Positions 25,388 to 55,308 of a stretch of DNA of 64,000 bases are shown here, in pieces. A model generated the notes under the pieces. That model did not search any database, had not been told where the DNA came from, and saw nothing but the letters and a program-made list of their open reading frames with translations. Position 1 is the first letter of the stretch. Each line of letters starts with the position of its first letter. Origin of the DNA: Parapristionchus giblindavisi (lineage: Eukaryota > Nematoda > Chromadorea > Rhabditida > Diplogasteridae). The position numbers and the translations under genes were made by a program. The DNA lies in contig CALSFV010000065.1 in the NCBI GenBank assembly GCA_943737045.1, forward strand, positions 1 through 64,000. The letters are read 5' to 3'.

Positions 25388-27412
25388 TTAGCTATCAAAT
25401 ACAGTAAGCCAATCAGTGAAGATATGTTCATTTGATGGAATTGTTATATCAAGTACATCAATATCTTCCTCTTTTCCTTTTTTTGAAACTTCATCTGAAA
25501 TAAATGTACTGAATACAAGGAATATATCATGGTCAGAATCTACAGTATACCATACATCTTTTATTGATTTGTTCCATAATAATCGATGGTATAGTGAATA
25601 CATTTGATGATCTCCCTTTACAATCAATATCAAAACAACGTTGAGTAAATGTTCCACTATAATGATTAGAGAGATTAGAATAGATAAATATTAATTGACT
25701 ACTTAATAAGATTAACTCTCCAATATGTTCCATTACTCTTATGTTCTCTTCCTATATTGAAACAATATCGACCCATCAAAGGCTGAAACACTTACTTTAT
25801 TCTCATAAAAGTAAGTGAAACTAACATAATATGTGATCGAACTTGGTCTATCTTTATCTCCTTCCAATTTCCATTTATTGATTGATTCATTACTTTTCCA
25901 TTTCGAGAGTACAGAAAGGATGAATTCATCGAGTAAAGGAAAAGGAGATGATGAATGAATTCCCTCATCAATAACATTAGAAAACTCTTAATGAATTGAT
26001 TGACTGAATAAATGGAATGTGGTTTACTTTGAATAGAAGAATAAGGATGAATATTCTCATTAATCACTCCATTTGTCTTTACTATTGAACAATCATTCCA
26101 TCCAATTGGAACACATAATGAATCAATGAAGATTTGTTGATCTGATGGAGTTGAATCTAGAATAAATCACAATATTGATTGATTGATTCAATGAGGATTA
26201 CTGTAGAATTGGCATAAATTCGATCGTATTAATGGTGTATTCTTATCCAATTTAGATGAAAGATAGAGACGGAAATTACGATTACGAGTATATACTCCAC
26301 AGTCACAAATAACCTATACATTAAATCTAGATTGATTAATAGATATGAAGTATTGATTACATACTATCTCTTTATCATCTGTATTCTTAATACGAGATGG
26401 TGGATTCACCAGCAATTGAGTACTGTAAATATAAGATATTATAGATTTATAAGTAGAATAAATACCGTAATCTCTGCACAAAAGGGAGAATTGAAGACGA
26501 TGAAGGAAATAGTTGACGATTAGGAAGATGAACAATAATATGAATTGAGAATTTATGTGAAGTTGATGAATCAAGTAATAGAAACTAAATGAATATCATC
26601 ATAATGATAGACACTCATACAATTCATCATACTTTTGTTCTATCTACAGTAATTGAATACATTTCATCAAGAAGGCTTATACATTTATCGATGAAATCAT
26701 TCAAACATCTAAACATATTCATTATATTAAATCGTTTTATCGAACTTCTCTATCTAACCTCTCACTCTCAACATCTTTATTGTTCTCTATCGGATATTCC
26801 AAATCGAAATATAGCCTAAAATATATAGATTCACTTTAAAGATCAAAGATCAATTACCTGCATTTTTGGTGTTCAGCAATCAATTCATAGAAATGTTTCT
26901 TATCCCATTTAGAATATTCCTTCCAAAACTTATCTACCGTAGTCACTATGAACTTTCGAGCTCCTAAATCAATCAATCGATAACTCAATCAATCAATCAA
27001 TCAATCAATCAGTATAAATACCATTTCCATGTTCCTTGTCTTCTTCAGTAAATATTCTTCCTTCTATCTTATCCGCTTCCATTTTCAATAACTCATCTAA
27101 AGCCTATAATCGATCAATAAGTCTATCAATCAATCCATCAATAAGTTACAGCATACCTGTCTTTGTTTCGTAAATCGTTTAATTCCTTCAAGAGAGTCAT
27201 TGTCCTCTTGTATCTTCTACAAGTGCATATAATAGATATAATGTAATGAATGAATGACTAACTCTTCTATATCTTTTAATAGGAGGAGATGGAATGGGAG
27301 TAGATGATAACTTCTTTCCATATGAATCATCATATAATCCATCTGATAATTGAGATATTAGATCTCCATTCCATATCATATCTAAATGAATACATCGAAG
27401 AGAATATCTCAT
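25388..27412 (-). CDS. primpol: PrimPol primase-polymerase
   Basis: About 14 exons, roughly 465 residues (human protein 560). PrimPol is an archaeo-eukaryotic primase family enzyme that re-primes DNA synthesis ahead of lesions and stalled forks in nucleus and mitochondria. Conserved blocks: FIVTTVDKFWKEYSKWD; motif I RLYFDLEY (Asp-x-Glu metal ligands, about 26795-26820); LLLDSSTSHKFSIHII with motif II Ser-x-His; motif III ICDCGVYTRNRNFRLYLSSK (about 26250-26310); SPFPLLDEFILSVL; and a zinc knuckle CFNIGREH then CFDIDC, with the same Cys-x6-His and Cys-x4-Cys spacing as vertebrate PrimPol. The C-terminus is acidic and aromatic (ITIPSNEHIFTDWLTVFDS), which could bind RPA (inference). The start is uncertain: ATG at 27410-27412, or the internal ATG just after ATTCATTTAG near 27384. 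Introns of 43-60 nt were set by frame; all key residues are intact. Confidence 0.9.
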
Positions 27413-27552
27413 TCATTTAATATCTCATGCCTTCTAGTAGATGAAAGATTACATGTGATCAAAGGGAACAAATGTTTCTGAGAACACTCATCAATCAATG
27501 AGAGAGATAAGAAGATGTAATATATCTTCTATTCAGTTTCTTTCATTATAGG
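27413..27552. promoter_or_regulatory. Shared head-to-head promoter region
   Basis: Only 140 bp separate the proposed start codons of PrimPol (-) and glucocerebrosidase (+), so both 5' regions must lie here or inside the first exons. The + strand ATG is preceded by TTTCATTATAGG, an acceptor suitable for spliced-leader trans-splicing. No specific factor site is claimed. Confidence 0.55.
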
Positions 27553-30104
27553 ATGAATCTATGGTGTCTCCTTTATCTATTCATACTAATTCAACTATCT
27601 ACAGCTGAAGAAGGTATTTCTATTCCATTATATGCAACAGAAATCAATCTCTCATCTATTACATTGTCAACAATATGTACATGATTTGGTGGAACAAATA
27701 AATAAATCTCGATTATCTATATATCTATCAACATCTGATAATCAATCAATAATTAAGATTGTTCACAATCTGGAGTATGTATTTGTTCTCTATCTCATTG
27801 TGCATCTCCATTGATTCCATTATCATCATCTGATCTAATCAAAGGACAAGGAGTACTGTATACCACTTCAATCGATGAAGATAGATTACGAAAGACTCCC
27901 ATAAAGATTCATTTCGATAAGAAAAAGACTAAGAAGTTAAATAATCATGCAAATGGTAACATTCACATATATTCATTCAATTGTATTCATATATTTATTG
28001 ATAGAGACAAAGACTGTACGATTGAATATATATTCTAATAAATATAGTCAATCGATAATTGGATTCGGTGGAGCAATCACAGATGCTGCATCAATCAATA
28101 TTGATCTACTCCCAAAAGAATTAAGTGATCTATTGATGAAATCATACTTTGGAGAAGAAGGTACAACTAATCAATAATAAAACATCAATATCTTGTGTAT
28201 AGGTATTGGATATAATCTAATTCGTATTCCAATAGCTTCATGTGATTTCTCAATTCGAGAATATTCATATGCTGATAAATATGGAGATTTCTCTCTATCA
28301 ACCTTTGCATTAGCTCCTGAAGATAAACTCAAATTGAAATGGAGTAGAAAAGCTATTGAATTGACTAAGAAAGAAGGAAAAGATGAAATGAAGGTATTCG
28401 ATGAATGAATTCAATCATAATATAATATGATACTGATCATAGATCTTTGGTTCTCCGTGGTCAGCTCCTGCTTGGATGAAAACAAATGGACATATGAAAG
28501 GAGGAGGAGATCTTAAGAATCAAACGAGATATATTAAGAGTTATGCAAACTATATCACTAGGTTATAATATTGAATATATTACTGAAATGTATATATGGA
28601 TATATAATTGATAGATTCATCGAGTCATATGTCTCTGAAGGAGTTCCTATATGGGGAATAACCACACAGAATGAACCATCTACAGGAACAGATAAAGATT
28701 ATTCATTCCAAACTATGTCTATGCCACCTGAGGTATACTGTAGATCCATCATCTATATATTATTCATATACTTCAGTTACAATCAAGATTCGTACGTGAT
28801 TATCTTAAACCATCTCTAAAGAAATCATCAATGGCTTCAAATGTATCTATAATGATACATGATGACTTCAGAGGAAATCTACCTGATTGGCCAGATAAAG
28901 TAAATCGATCAATGAATAATCAATATATTGATTGAATCTAGGTACTATCAGATCCTACAGTAAATGGAATAGTAGATGGTATAGCTGTACATTGGTATGG
29001 AGATAGATGGGATGATCCAAATCGATTGACTCTAACTAAAGAAAGGCATCCCAAACAGTTTATTCTATCTACTGAGGTATGAATATATTGAATGATGAAA
29101 TGAATGAATAAAAGTAATTGAAGGCATGTGTGACAGACACTCATGGAGTTTCATTGGGAAACTTTACGAGAGGAATGATGTATGCTCATGATATTATTGA
29201 AGTATACAACTAGATATCATTATCAATCTTACTTATCTTAATTCATATTAAGGATCTAAGTCATTCAGTATCGGGATGGGTTGATTGGAATATCGCTCTG
29301 GATCTTCAAGGAGGTATCGTAATCTCATACCCTAATCAATCATAACAAAAACTAATTGCAGGACCAAATTGGGTTCAAAACTTTGTCGATGCCCCTATAA
29401 TCATAGATAGTGAAAAGAAAGAATTCTACAAACAACCAATGTACTATGCTATGGGACAATTCAGGTCAATCTCAGGCAAATAGTTTTGAATCTAATCAGA
29501 GCAATTTTAGAAGAAACTAGGGCTAAATTAGATTCAAAATTTGTCTAATTAGATTCAAAAAACCTGATTAGATTCAAAAAGACAAATGTTCTGATTAGAT
29601 TCAAACAATGCTCTGATTAGATTAATAAATTTTCTAATTAGATTCAAAAAGTGTTCTGATTAGTTTCAAAAACGGACGCTCTGATTAGATTCAAAAATTT
29701 TATAATTAGATTCAAAAAATTTTCTGATTAGATTCAAAAAGACGCATGTTCCAATTAGATTCAAAAAATGCCCTGATTAGATTCAAAGCGATTTACCTGA
29801 GATCATTCTAATACACAAACTATTACTTCTATCAATTACAGTCGATTCATCCGTCCTGGAGCTATTGTTATCAATCATACCGTAGTAGGAGAGGCAAATG
29901 GATTGATATCTGCAGTGGCAGTTAAGAATGTTGACAAGACTACTGTAACAGTTATAATCAATCGATATCCTCACGATGTTCAAGTTGAGATAAGGTATTA
30001 TTATACTATAATTATCGTTCCCTAAGATATATTCTAGTGATCATACAATATCAACGAAAGTGACACTCAAAACCCAATCAATCAATACAATAATCTACCA
30101 ATGA
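27553..30104 (+). CDS. Lysosomal glucosylceramidase (GBA family)
   Basis: Thirteen exons: 27553-27613, 27758-27955, 28005-28160, 28203-28393, 28443-28561, 28615-28732, 28777-28899, 28942-29076, 29124-29201, 29253-29313, 29362-29464, 29842-29994, 30038-30104; 520 residues. It hydrolyses glucosylceramide to glucose and ceramide in the lysosome (glycoside hydrolase family 30). A signal peptide opens the protein ([20 protein letters not shown]), then paired cysteines [14 protein letters not shown]. Family blocks: [59 protein letters not shown] with the acid/base Glu at 28673-28675, [18 protein letters not shown] with the nucleophile Glu at 29074-29076, [18 protein letters not shown] and FIRPGA. 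All phases agree. Head to head with PrimPol. Nematodes usually carry several such paralogues, so no specific number is assigned. Confidence 0.95.
29480..29795. repeat. Degenerate AT-rich tandem repeat in intron
   Basis: About a dozen copies of a short unit, core CTGATTAGATTCAAAAA, spaced 25-35 bp, filling the intron between the GBA exons ending 29464 and starting 29842. Variants replace CTGATTAG with CTAATTAG. Confidence 0.85.
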
Positions 30105-30400
30105 GATCATTTGAAGATATTATAGACGATGGATAAGTAACCAATTCATGTTTATTGATCATTTATATATTGTATAAAAGGCCGTTAAATTTTTATTATT
30201 AGAATCTTGCTCTATAAACATTTAGCAAACAGTGTACAATGTGATGAATATTAGTTAATAATCAATAACATCTGATTGATTAATTTGAGATGAAATAATG
30301 ACAAGAACAATAAAAGACAGTAAAGTATTCGAGGATAAATATCACAGCATTTATATGAATACAATTGCACATAATGAAATGAATGAATATTATTATACAA

Positions 30401-32073
30401 TTATACATTACTATCATCTTCATCATCTTCTAATTCACTTGTCTTTGTACTCATAAGAGGTTTTCTATCAGAAGGAAGAGATGTTATTGTTGGTAGTGAA
30501 GCCTTCATTTCCTATAACATCAATACAATCAATTCCTTCCATTCAATTCTATTCACTTCATGTATAAACAAACAAACGATAAAAGCTCATACCAATCCTT
30601 TGACATAAGTGTACAATGCTGATCCAATAAGAACAACGATATTACTTGTCCACCACATCACGGTTTTCACCTTAACATAACAACTAAAGATCAAAGATCA
30701 AAGATCAAACTACAGCACCTCTGCCCACCAAGCGACAGCCATAACAGTTTGTGCAGCAGCTTTAGCTGTTCCAGAGATATTATGAGTGAGAGGAGAAGTG
30801 GCCTTAACATGATTGATTATACATTCATTTATGAATCAATAATATGAAACCTGAATCTGCCATCCTGTTACATATCCCATAACGAATCCAAATACTCCAG
30901 ATATAGTCATTAGAGTCCAGAATGTGGGAGAGAATAGATAAGGGAAGTATAGAATCTCACCAAATTCTTGACTGAACCAAATCATGATATTACATCAATC
31001 AATAATCAATAACTAACTTGAATAGCATAAGAGGAAGGAATAGAACACATGCATTCAGATTATTGTACATTGTTAGTCTCCAGATGTTATCTCCTACCTG
31101 GGATATGATTACGGTATACGAAATATCGATTAGATCAATATGATAATACTTACAACTCCAAGTGTTCGTTGAGTGTAGATAGCATTGAGGGCAACCATTA
31201 ACGAGGCTAGAACTCCATAAAATACTCCAGTTACCGATAGTGATCCTATTATTATTGATTAGAAGATATTGATTAGATATAGAGTACCTGATGCATCTTC
31301 TTGATCTACTCCAAGCATGAATCCTCCGATGATAAGAAGACAACAAGCACATGCACGATATGATGTAGTCTGAATTATATAGATCATGATATTCAAATAA
31401 TGAATATCAATATCAAATTGGAAACTATTGGATATTGTTGATCACAACGGACTTAATCATAATAAAAATGTTGACTTCGTTAAAAAATATAGTAAATGAA
31501 GTACCTTTCCAAGGATGAGATAAGAACAGACGACATTGAATACGGTAGTTAAAGATCTTCCTACGTAATAGAATGATACTCCAACATATTTAAGACAAAG
31601 ATTATTGAAAGCAATCATAGCTACAAACACAATAGAGAGGGGAAGAACCTTAAAAGACATGAATAGTACCTATTAAGATGAGAAAGGATTCATTACCTCT
31701 CGAGAGATCTTCTGATCAATCGACATAGAAGGAAATGAAAGAAGATGAGGAACTCTTTTACTCAAATAACTTAATCCAAAACAGAGAATGACTGTGACTA
31801 CACATTGGAACCAAGTAACAAAGAGAGGAGCATCGAGCTGAATAATTCAAAAATACACAAAGAGAATAAACTATTCGAACCTTCAAGGTGGGATCACTGA
31901 GGAGATACTTATTCAAAAATACCAAACTAATCGAAACAATCCTGAAAAGTAAGAAATTGAGTAAAAGAACGATTCCAAGATCTCAAGATTATTTTAAACC
32001 ACATAAGATCTTACCAGTAAGAAGAGATAGCAGCGATAATTTTGACATAACGTTCTCGCATCGACGTATCCAT
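30401..32073 (-). CDS. GDP-fucose-type nucleotide-sugar transporter
   Basis: Eleven exons, about 350 residues, from ATG at 32071-32073 to stop at 30401-30403. It belongs to the SLC35C1 branch of drug/metabolite transporters, Golgi antiporters that import GDP-fucose for protein fucosylation. Diagnostic runs are [106 protein letters not shown] and [20 protein letters not shown], matching the SLC35C1 order and spacing, with about ten hydrophobic segments. The C-terminal tail is acidic. One intron contains the GATCTTT micro-repeat. Substrate is inferred from family. Confidence 0.9.
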
Positions 32074-32401
32074 GGCTAGTCAAGTATTCAATAGTGTTCT
32101 ATTCTATTCTACTATTCAAAGAACCGGAATCGTCAACAAAAATGAAAGATTCAACGGAGATAGGAGGATTCCAGCCACCATTCTTGCTTGTCCCGATTTA
32201 ACGTGGCAAAAATTTGGCAAACTTCCAATTTCTTGAAATCCTGAATCAAGATTTGTGAAAAAGCAGAATTCTTTACACTGGGCTTTCTGGCTGTGATAAA
32301 ATTCGAATTTCTTAAATTGATTGAAGTCTTTGTTTCTCATTGCTTTATCTGTTTAGTGTGCTTTCGACCTTGTTTTATATTCTTATTCACTGTTTTGCAG
32401 C
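32074..32401. promoter_or_regulatory. Divergent intergenic region
   Basis: 328 bp between the start codons of the sugar transporter (-) and BUD31 (+); it must hold both 5' regions. TTCACTGTTTTGCAGC directly precedes the BUD31 ATG and looks like a trans-splice acceptor. Confidence 0.5.
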
Positions 32402-33422
32402 ATGTCAATTGCTACGAAACTTCGTCGTATAAGAAAAACTCCCCCAGAGGGATGGGAACTCATCGAACCGACTTTGGAAGAATTCGAAGCAAAGATGAGA
32501 GAAGCAGAAACTGATCCTCACGAGGGAAAACGAAAAACTGAATGCCTATGGCCTGTATTCAGAGTTCGTTGCTTTGCTTCTATGTAATAATTTTGTTTTA
32601 GTCCACTTCTTTCCTTCCTCTCAATAACGCGAAAATATACTCTTATTTAGATTCATCACCAAAGAAGTCGATACGTATTCGATCTATATTACAAGAAGGA
32701 AGCCATCTCAAAAGAACTTTATCAGGTAAGCACTTCTTTCAAAAACGATTAAGTTTGGCCAAAGTTAGTTATGATAAAATTAATATCTTCACAAAATATC
32801 GGTTAATATGTTAATTGCAGTTCTGCATAGATGCCAAACTTGTGGATGGTTCGCTCATTGCGAAATGGAAGAAAAACGGATTCGAGAATCTGTGCTGTTT
32901 GAGGTACAACCTTATAATTTTCTCTTGCGTGTCAAGATATACGAAGAAACTACACTTGGTCTAAATGTACACTAGTATTTGGTATGAGTCACAAGTAGAA
33001 CATTTGATCTTTTCTCACAATATTTTTGTACAATGCTTTGTAAACTAAAATAACATTCATTACATTTATACTTAGGATCGAAATTTACAATTAACATATA
33101 TTTCTGAATATTGCTTTTGGTGCAATGTAATATTGACTGATATAAGTGTGGAGTATGAAAGAAGTGATGATTTGTTTATTCAGATGTATTCAAACTCGTG
33201 ATACAAACTTCGGAACGAACTGCATTTGTCGTGTACCTAAGAGTAAATTGGATGCTGTAAGTTTTAATAATGAAATTAATAAACCATCTTAAATATTTTA
33301 CATGTTACTATTCATTTGAGAAGTTTTGTGATGTCTGAATATATAAGTACCGTAATGGAATGTAATTACAGGATCGAGTAATTGAATGTATTCACTGTGG
33401 TTGTCGTGGATGTTCTGGTTAA
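32402..33422 (+). CDS. bud-31: BUD31/G10 splicing factor
   Basis: Five exons: 32402-32573, 32651-32725, 32821-32903, 33184-33256, 33372-33422. The product is about 150 residues, the usual family length. BUD31 is a small zinc-binding component of the spliceosome (Bact complex). Nearly the whole family sequence is visible: [98 protein letters not shown] and a terminal Cys-rich [11 protein letters not shown]. All zinc-ligand cysteines are present. Highly conserved, so the model is secure. Confidence 0.97.
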
Positions 33423-33927
33423 TATAACATTCTAATCTATTCATTCTCTTCCATTTCATCTATTATATGTTGTTACTGTATATACTATTGAATGAGAAGG
33501 ATAAATATCTTGATCTCTCTATTCAAAGAACTTACTAAATACAAATCGGAAATGAATATATAATGATCTCTTTGTATGTCAATGAGATCAATTTATGATT
33601 AAAGAGATTATTCCCATAGAGGAATCTATTGTATAGATAGATATGTACTGTCTATTGATATCCCCCTTCATCGATTCCACAAACAGTGCTTACGGCATAC
33701 CTCTCCTTAGTTCTCCCTCTGTCTCCTCCCTCTCCCTCTCCCTCTCCCTCTTCTTACTCTTCATCGTACTCTTCCACTCGTACTATTTGTCATAGTTTCG
33801 TTTCTCCTCTCAAGTGAATCTACAATCAATTTCATTCTCACCTTCTCATTTTGTATATCCAAAGTCAATTGGAATTAATCCTCTATATCCGATTATTCAT
33901 CCGTCTCTCTTCTCAACCTTTCCTTTA

Positions 33928-34672
33928 TCCTCTCCCTCTCTCCCTCTCCCTCTCCCTCTCCCTCTCCCTCTTCCTCTTCCTCTCCCTTTCCTCTCCCTCT
34001 CCCTCTTCCTCTCCCTGCCCCTCTTCCTCTCCCTCTTCCTCTCCCTCTCCCTCTTCCTCTTCCTCTCCCTGTCCTTCTCCCTCTCCCTCTTCCTCTTCCT
34101 CTCCCTCTTCCTCTCCCTCTTCCTCTCCCTCTCCCTCTCCCTCTTCCTCTTCCTCTCCCTGTCCTTCTCCCTCTCCCTCTTCCTCTTCCTCTCCCTCTCC
34201 CTCTTCCTCTCCCTCTCCCTCTCCCTCTTCCTCTCCCTGTCCCTCTCCCTCTCCCTCTCCCTCTCCCTATTCCTCTTCCTCTCCCTGTCCTTCTCCCTCT
34301 CCCTCTCCCTCTCCCTCTCCCTCTTCCTCTCCCTCTCCCTCTCCCTCTCCCTCTCCCTCTTCCTCTCCCTCTTCCTCTCCCTTTCCTCTCCCTCTCCCTC
34401 TTCCTCTCCCTGCCCCTCTTCCTCTCCCTCTCCCTCTCCCTCTCCCTCTTCCTCTTCCTCTCCCTGTCCTTCTCCCTCTCCCTCTCCCTCTTCCTCTTCC
34501 TCTCCCTCTCCCTCTTCCTCTCCCTCTTCCTCTTCCTCTTCCTCTCCCTCTTCCTCTCCCTCTTCCTCTCCCTCTCCCTCTTCCTCTCCCTGCCCCTCTT
34601 CCTCTCCCTCTCCCTCTCCCTCTTCCTCTCCCTCTCCCTCTCCCTCTCCCTCTCCCTCTTCCTCTACTTCTC
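33928..34672. repeat. 745-bp pyrimidine tract (CTCTCC/CTCTTC)n
   Basis: Nearly pure C/T on the + strand, mixing CTCCCT and CTTCCT hexamers with occasional CTGTCC and CTGCCC. Longer repeat-of-repeats are visible: TTCCTCTCCCTGTCCTTCTC recurs at about 34060, 34150, 34275 and 34455. Frames up to 371 codons across it are artefacts. Confidence 0.97.
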
Positions 34673-35346
34673 TTACTCAATAATCATATCTCTTCATCTT
34701 TCCATAGGTTCTCTCACCTTCTTTCATTGTTTGCTTCAAACGGGAGTCTCCATATGAGAAAGACTACGTTGTACATGAATACTCTCTATCTCAAGCATTC
34801 TTCTCCCTCTCCCTCTCTCCCTCCCTCTCCCTCTCCCTCCCTCTACCTTTCTCCCTCTCTCCCTCCCTCTCTCTCTCCCTCCCTCTACCTTTCTCCCTCT
34901 CTCCCTCCCTCTCCCTCTCCCTCTCCTTCTCCCTCTCACCATCAACGTCGACGTCGTAGTATCTAGTAAAGGGGGGAATAGAATAGAGAGAGGTCGAAGT
35001 AGTCACCCTGGTAACCATATATCTCTTATCATGAATATACTATTGTCTATAGTCACCATCCAATCTCTACCTCTCCCTCTTTACCTCTACTTCTCTCCCT
35101 CTCCCTTTTCTTTTCTCTCTGATTCTTCAGATGTCTAATGATATCCTTATATATTCAAGTCTTTCACCATACTCTGTACTTCCATTGACTTTCTTCGTAT
35201 ACGATGGAGTGAGTAGACGATGTCCTCATAAGGTGTATTCCATGTGGTGGACAACTAAAACTTCGATGTGCCCTATCAACCCATTTCGAAGTGTACGACG
35301 ATAGTAAAAAATGCCTGAGTATTCTCCATTATATCTACCAGGGCTC

Positions 35347-35987
35347 ACACTAACAAGGGAATGGTCTCAATTTGGCCTGATCTTATGAGATGTCAATAGT
35401 GTGACTAAAATTAGCTATATATGCCGATCGCAAATCCGTTTTTAGACAGTGCCTAATCGACCTGAGCTTCGAGAAAATCGATCTTGAAATTTGCCTTTCT
35501 TGGCTGGCTGGTCGATTCGAAAGTTCGCAAGGTCTCCTACACTGAAGTATCACGATGGGTTCATTAGCTCATATATCAGCCATCAAGACATCGACTCCCG
35601 TAGTGTAGTGGATAAGGTGTCCACGTTCACTTTTGATTGCCACGGGTTCGATCCCCTTTGAAGCAATTTTCTTTTGCTGATTTTTATCATGTCGAAAAAT
35701 TGAAATATTTTGATGTGATTATGAAAACCAGAAAAGAAAATAGGAATGCAGGTATGTCTCGATAGTTGATAGATGAGTTAACGAACCCATCGGGATATTT
35801 TAGTGTAGGAGAAGGAATGAACTTTCGAATCAGCCCAGAAAGCCTAATTTCATTATCGATTTTCTCGAAGCTCAGGTCGATTAGGCACTGTCTAAAACGG
35901 TTTTGCGATGAGCATATATAACTAATTTTAGTCACACTATTGACATCTCATAAGGCCAGGCAGAATTGAGACCATTCCCTTGTAAGT
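35347..35987. mobile_element. Foldback element with tRNA-like centre
   Basis: A 640-bp palindrome: CTAACAAGGGAATGGTCTCA at the left end matches the complement of TGAGACCATTCCCTTGTAAG at the right end. Inside, TTAGACAGTGCCTAATCGAC and its complement, then CTTCGAGAAAATCGAT, align along both arms. The right arm has some indels. The centre holds a tRNA-like block. No target-site duplication is clear. Confidence 0.88.
35592..35662 (+). other. tRNA-like block in foldback centre
   Basis: A-box-like TAGTGTAGTGGATAAGG and B-box GGGTTCGATCCCC are spaced as in a tRNA gene (about 33 bp apart), followed by TTTTCTTTTGCTGATTTTTA. The acceptor and anticodon stems do not pair well, so not a functional tRNA. 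Closely similar to the minus-strand block at 49302-49375. Confidence 0.7.
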
Positions 35988-37475
35988 GAAACAAAAACAA
36001 AAAAAATGGTCCAAAAAGTTTTGTTTATTTCAGACCCCCACCCCAACAAAATATCAAAACAAAATAAAATGTTTATTAATCATTTTTGAAGCATTAGATG
36101 TTGTAATACTCGTAAGACATTCATAAATTGGGGATCATTTCGATAATTTTATCATCCTTATGAAAACCCATCCGAAATAAGCTAACTTCTATCGTCAACT
36201 TTTTTTTCGAGTCTATTTTTGTTTTTTATATTTATCCAAAAATTAGTCCTTTTGGTTTCCTAATCAAATAATTGTTTAAAAACTTTAAGTGTCTATCATC
36301 GACAATTCTCGAGACTTCCAAAATACACCTAATTGTGTCAAATAATTCATTTAAAAAATTTTCGCCGATTCATCTCCATATGGTCGCAGTTATTCTAAAC
36401 TATTGAACTATTCGTGTCTATGATATTGTATTGATCTCTATCATATTCTCTAGATTCTCTTCAATCTCCATGATCTCTTCAATATCTCTTCATCATCTTC
36501 TATTCAGATCAAGCTGAACACACATGGGTATGATTATTATTCACTTCTTTTCCATATTCATTTCATTTCTATCAAATCGATTCATTCTACTCCCGTTTCA
36601 ATAACTAATCCCTACATGCCCTATGCACTATTCAATCACTTTCTCCCTCTAGAATCTCTCCTTCTCCCTCTCCCTCTAGAATCTCTCCCTCTCCCTCTCC
36701 CTCTAGAATCTCTCCGTCTTGAATCTCTCCCTCTGCCCTTTATTCTATCTGCAACTACAATATCACTATCCATATTCTTCTTCATTTTTGTTCGTCTCCA
36801 TTTATTGTCATATTTGATGATCTTTTCATTATTCTTCATATCTATCTAACTATCATTCCATTATTCCATCTATCTATCTATTCTATCTACTCTATCCATC
36901 TATCTATCATTAGTCTATTCATATATCTGATAGACAGATATATTGTATAATCCATTCATTTGTTACTTCGTTTCTTCTTTTCTTCTTCTTCTGATTCATT
37001 CTTCACTCTATTCATAATATCTCATTGGTAACGAGAAAAGGGGGAGGAAATAGCTTAGAGTATGTACATGTATGTACTATTCTTGTCTTATTTCTACTTC
37101 TTATGTACTAGATAACTTTCTTATATGAGTCATGATATTTCAATTCTGATTGAAACAAATGAGTATGTTGAGTAGAGACGTAGACTATTCTTTTTAGCCT
37201 TAAGACTTATTGATATTTGCGAGTAAATACACTTATAATCTTTGTCTGATCTTGTTATTGACTCCCTTAGATAATATTGTACAATCAAACAGTATGAGAT
37301 TACTGTAACTTTCTAATACCTCAGGTGTACTTATAGTTAGATAAGTCTGTTTAAGTTATAGTTAGATAAGCCCCTTTAAGTCAGATGGATGGATAGTGTA
37401 TGGTAGTCAAGGGAAATCCGTTCTCTTTCCTGTAGTCTTCTATTCTTTCTTCTCTTTATTCAATATCGACTTGAA

Positions 37476-55308
<17,833 letters not shown>

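Larger units (their letters stand above)
33423..37475. other. Intergenic region rich in repeats
   Basis: Between BUD31 and the P4-ATPase. It holds a 745-bp pyrimidine tract (33928-34672), a second CT array (34801-34945), a foldback element (35347-35987), a low-complexity block with TCTAGAATCTCTCC repeats (36650-36735) and (TCTA)n near 36865-36915. No coding exon recognised. Confidence 0.7.

Noticed and set aside
33851..34966. Long frames (up to 371 codons) across the CT-rich array
   Set aside because: They encode only Leu/Pro/Ser or Arg/Gly/Glu repeats, exist in several frames and both strands at once and follow from the microsatellite.
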